NCBI GenBank assembly: GCA_964395765.1
Contig: CAYNCU010000098.1
Coordinates: forward strand, 1-15,037
DNA from: DATDPY01 sp964395765
GTDB lineage: Bacteria > Bacteroidota > Bacteroidia > Cytophagales > Cyclobacteriaceae
DNA length: 15,037 nt
Direction of reading: 5' to 3'
Both the position numbers and the translations under genes were made by a program. Below are positions 14,986-15,037 of the stretch, one piece after another. Position 1 is the stretch's first letter; the number at the start of each line of letters is the position of its first letter. The notes under the pieces were generated by a model that had not been told where the DNA came from, did not search any database, and saw only the letters and a program-made list of their open reading frames with translations.

Positions 14986-15037
14986 ATGAACAGAATTAAT
15001 TACTCCTGAAGGTTCATTTTTCGCAATAGAGTTATAA

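Noticed and set aside
1..15037. CRISPR array, tRNA, rRNA or insertion sequence
   Set aside because: No regularly spaced direct repeats, cloverleaf-like sequence, rRNA segments or transposase frames were seen on either strand.

Overview
The window looks like a chromosome segment from a member of the Bacteroidota (formerly Bacteroidetes). The base composition is moderately AT-rich, most starts lack a clear Shine-Dalgarno sequence, and several proteins belong to types common in that phylum: a stand-alone MacB/FtsX permease, a Tat-exported sugar isomerase-like TIM-barrel protein, a WD40-caspase protein, and TPR-class III cyclases. The genus cannot be told from the sequence.

Layout from left to right: (1) 1-727, minus strand, the N-terminal two thirds of a secreted CE2-type SGNH carbohydrate esterase running off the left edge. 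(2) 978-3473, plus strand, an exported WD40-linker-caspase protein, divergent from the esterase, with an 8-bp inverted repeat in the shared upstream region. (3) 3656-4714, minus strand, a Tat-exported xylose-isomerase-like TIM-barrel protein with a clear intrinsic terminator. (4) 5128-6045, minus strand, a membrane slipin (stomatin/prohibitin family). (5) 6364-11407, plus strand, a tandem duplication of a two-gene cassette. Each copy encodes a small exported protein of about 150 residues that ends in FDPxLQIH, followed at once by a TPR-transmembrane-class III adenylate cyclase. Copy 2 is intact. In copy 1 the cyclase has an in-frame TGA where copy 2 has Cys, and a Gly-to-Asp change in the metal-binding loop. 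(6) 11629-14037, plus strand, a MacB/FtsX-type ABC permease with about eight membrane helices. (7) 14079-14899, minus strand, an AT-rich SAM methyltransferase whose last part is shifted out of frame at a run of nine A. (8) 14905 to about 14985, minus strand, a remnant of the 3' end of mnmE, whose last 18 bp correspond to the site used by SGI1-type integrative elements in other bacteria.

How the genes may work together: the cyclases appear to be one-piece sensors, with a periplasmic TPR domain, one membrane helix, a coupling helix and a cytoplasmic cyclase. The small exported protein encoded immediately upstream is a good candidate for a ligand or lid of the TPR sensor; this is inference from context. 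No cAMP receptor gene is visible. The flanking genes (esterase, TIM barrel, slipin, permease) look like independent units. The right end (methyltransferase plus mnmE remnant) looks like the edge of an acquired or rearranged region.
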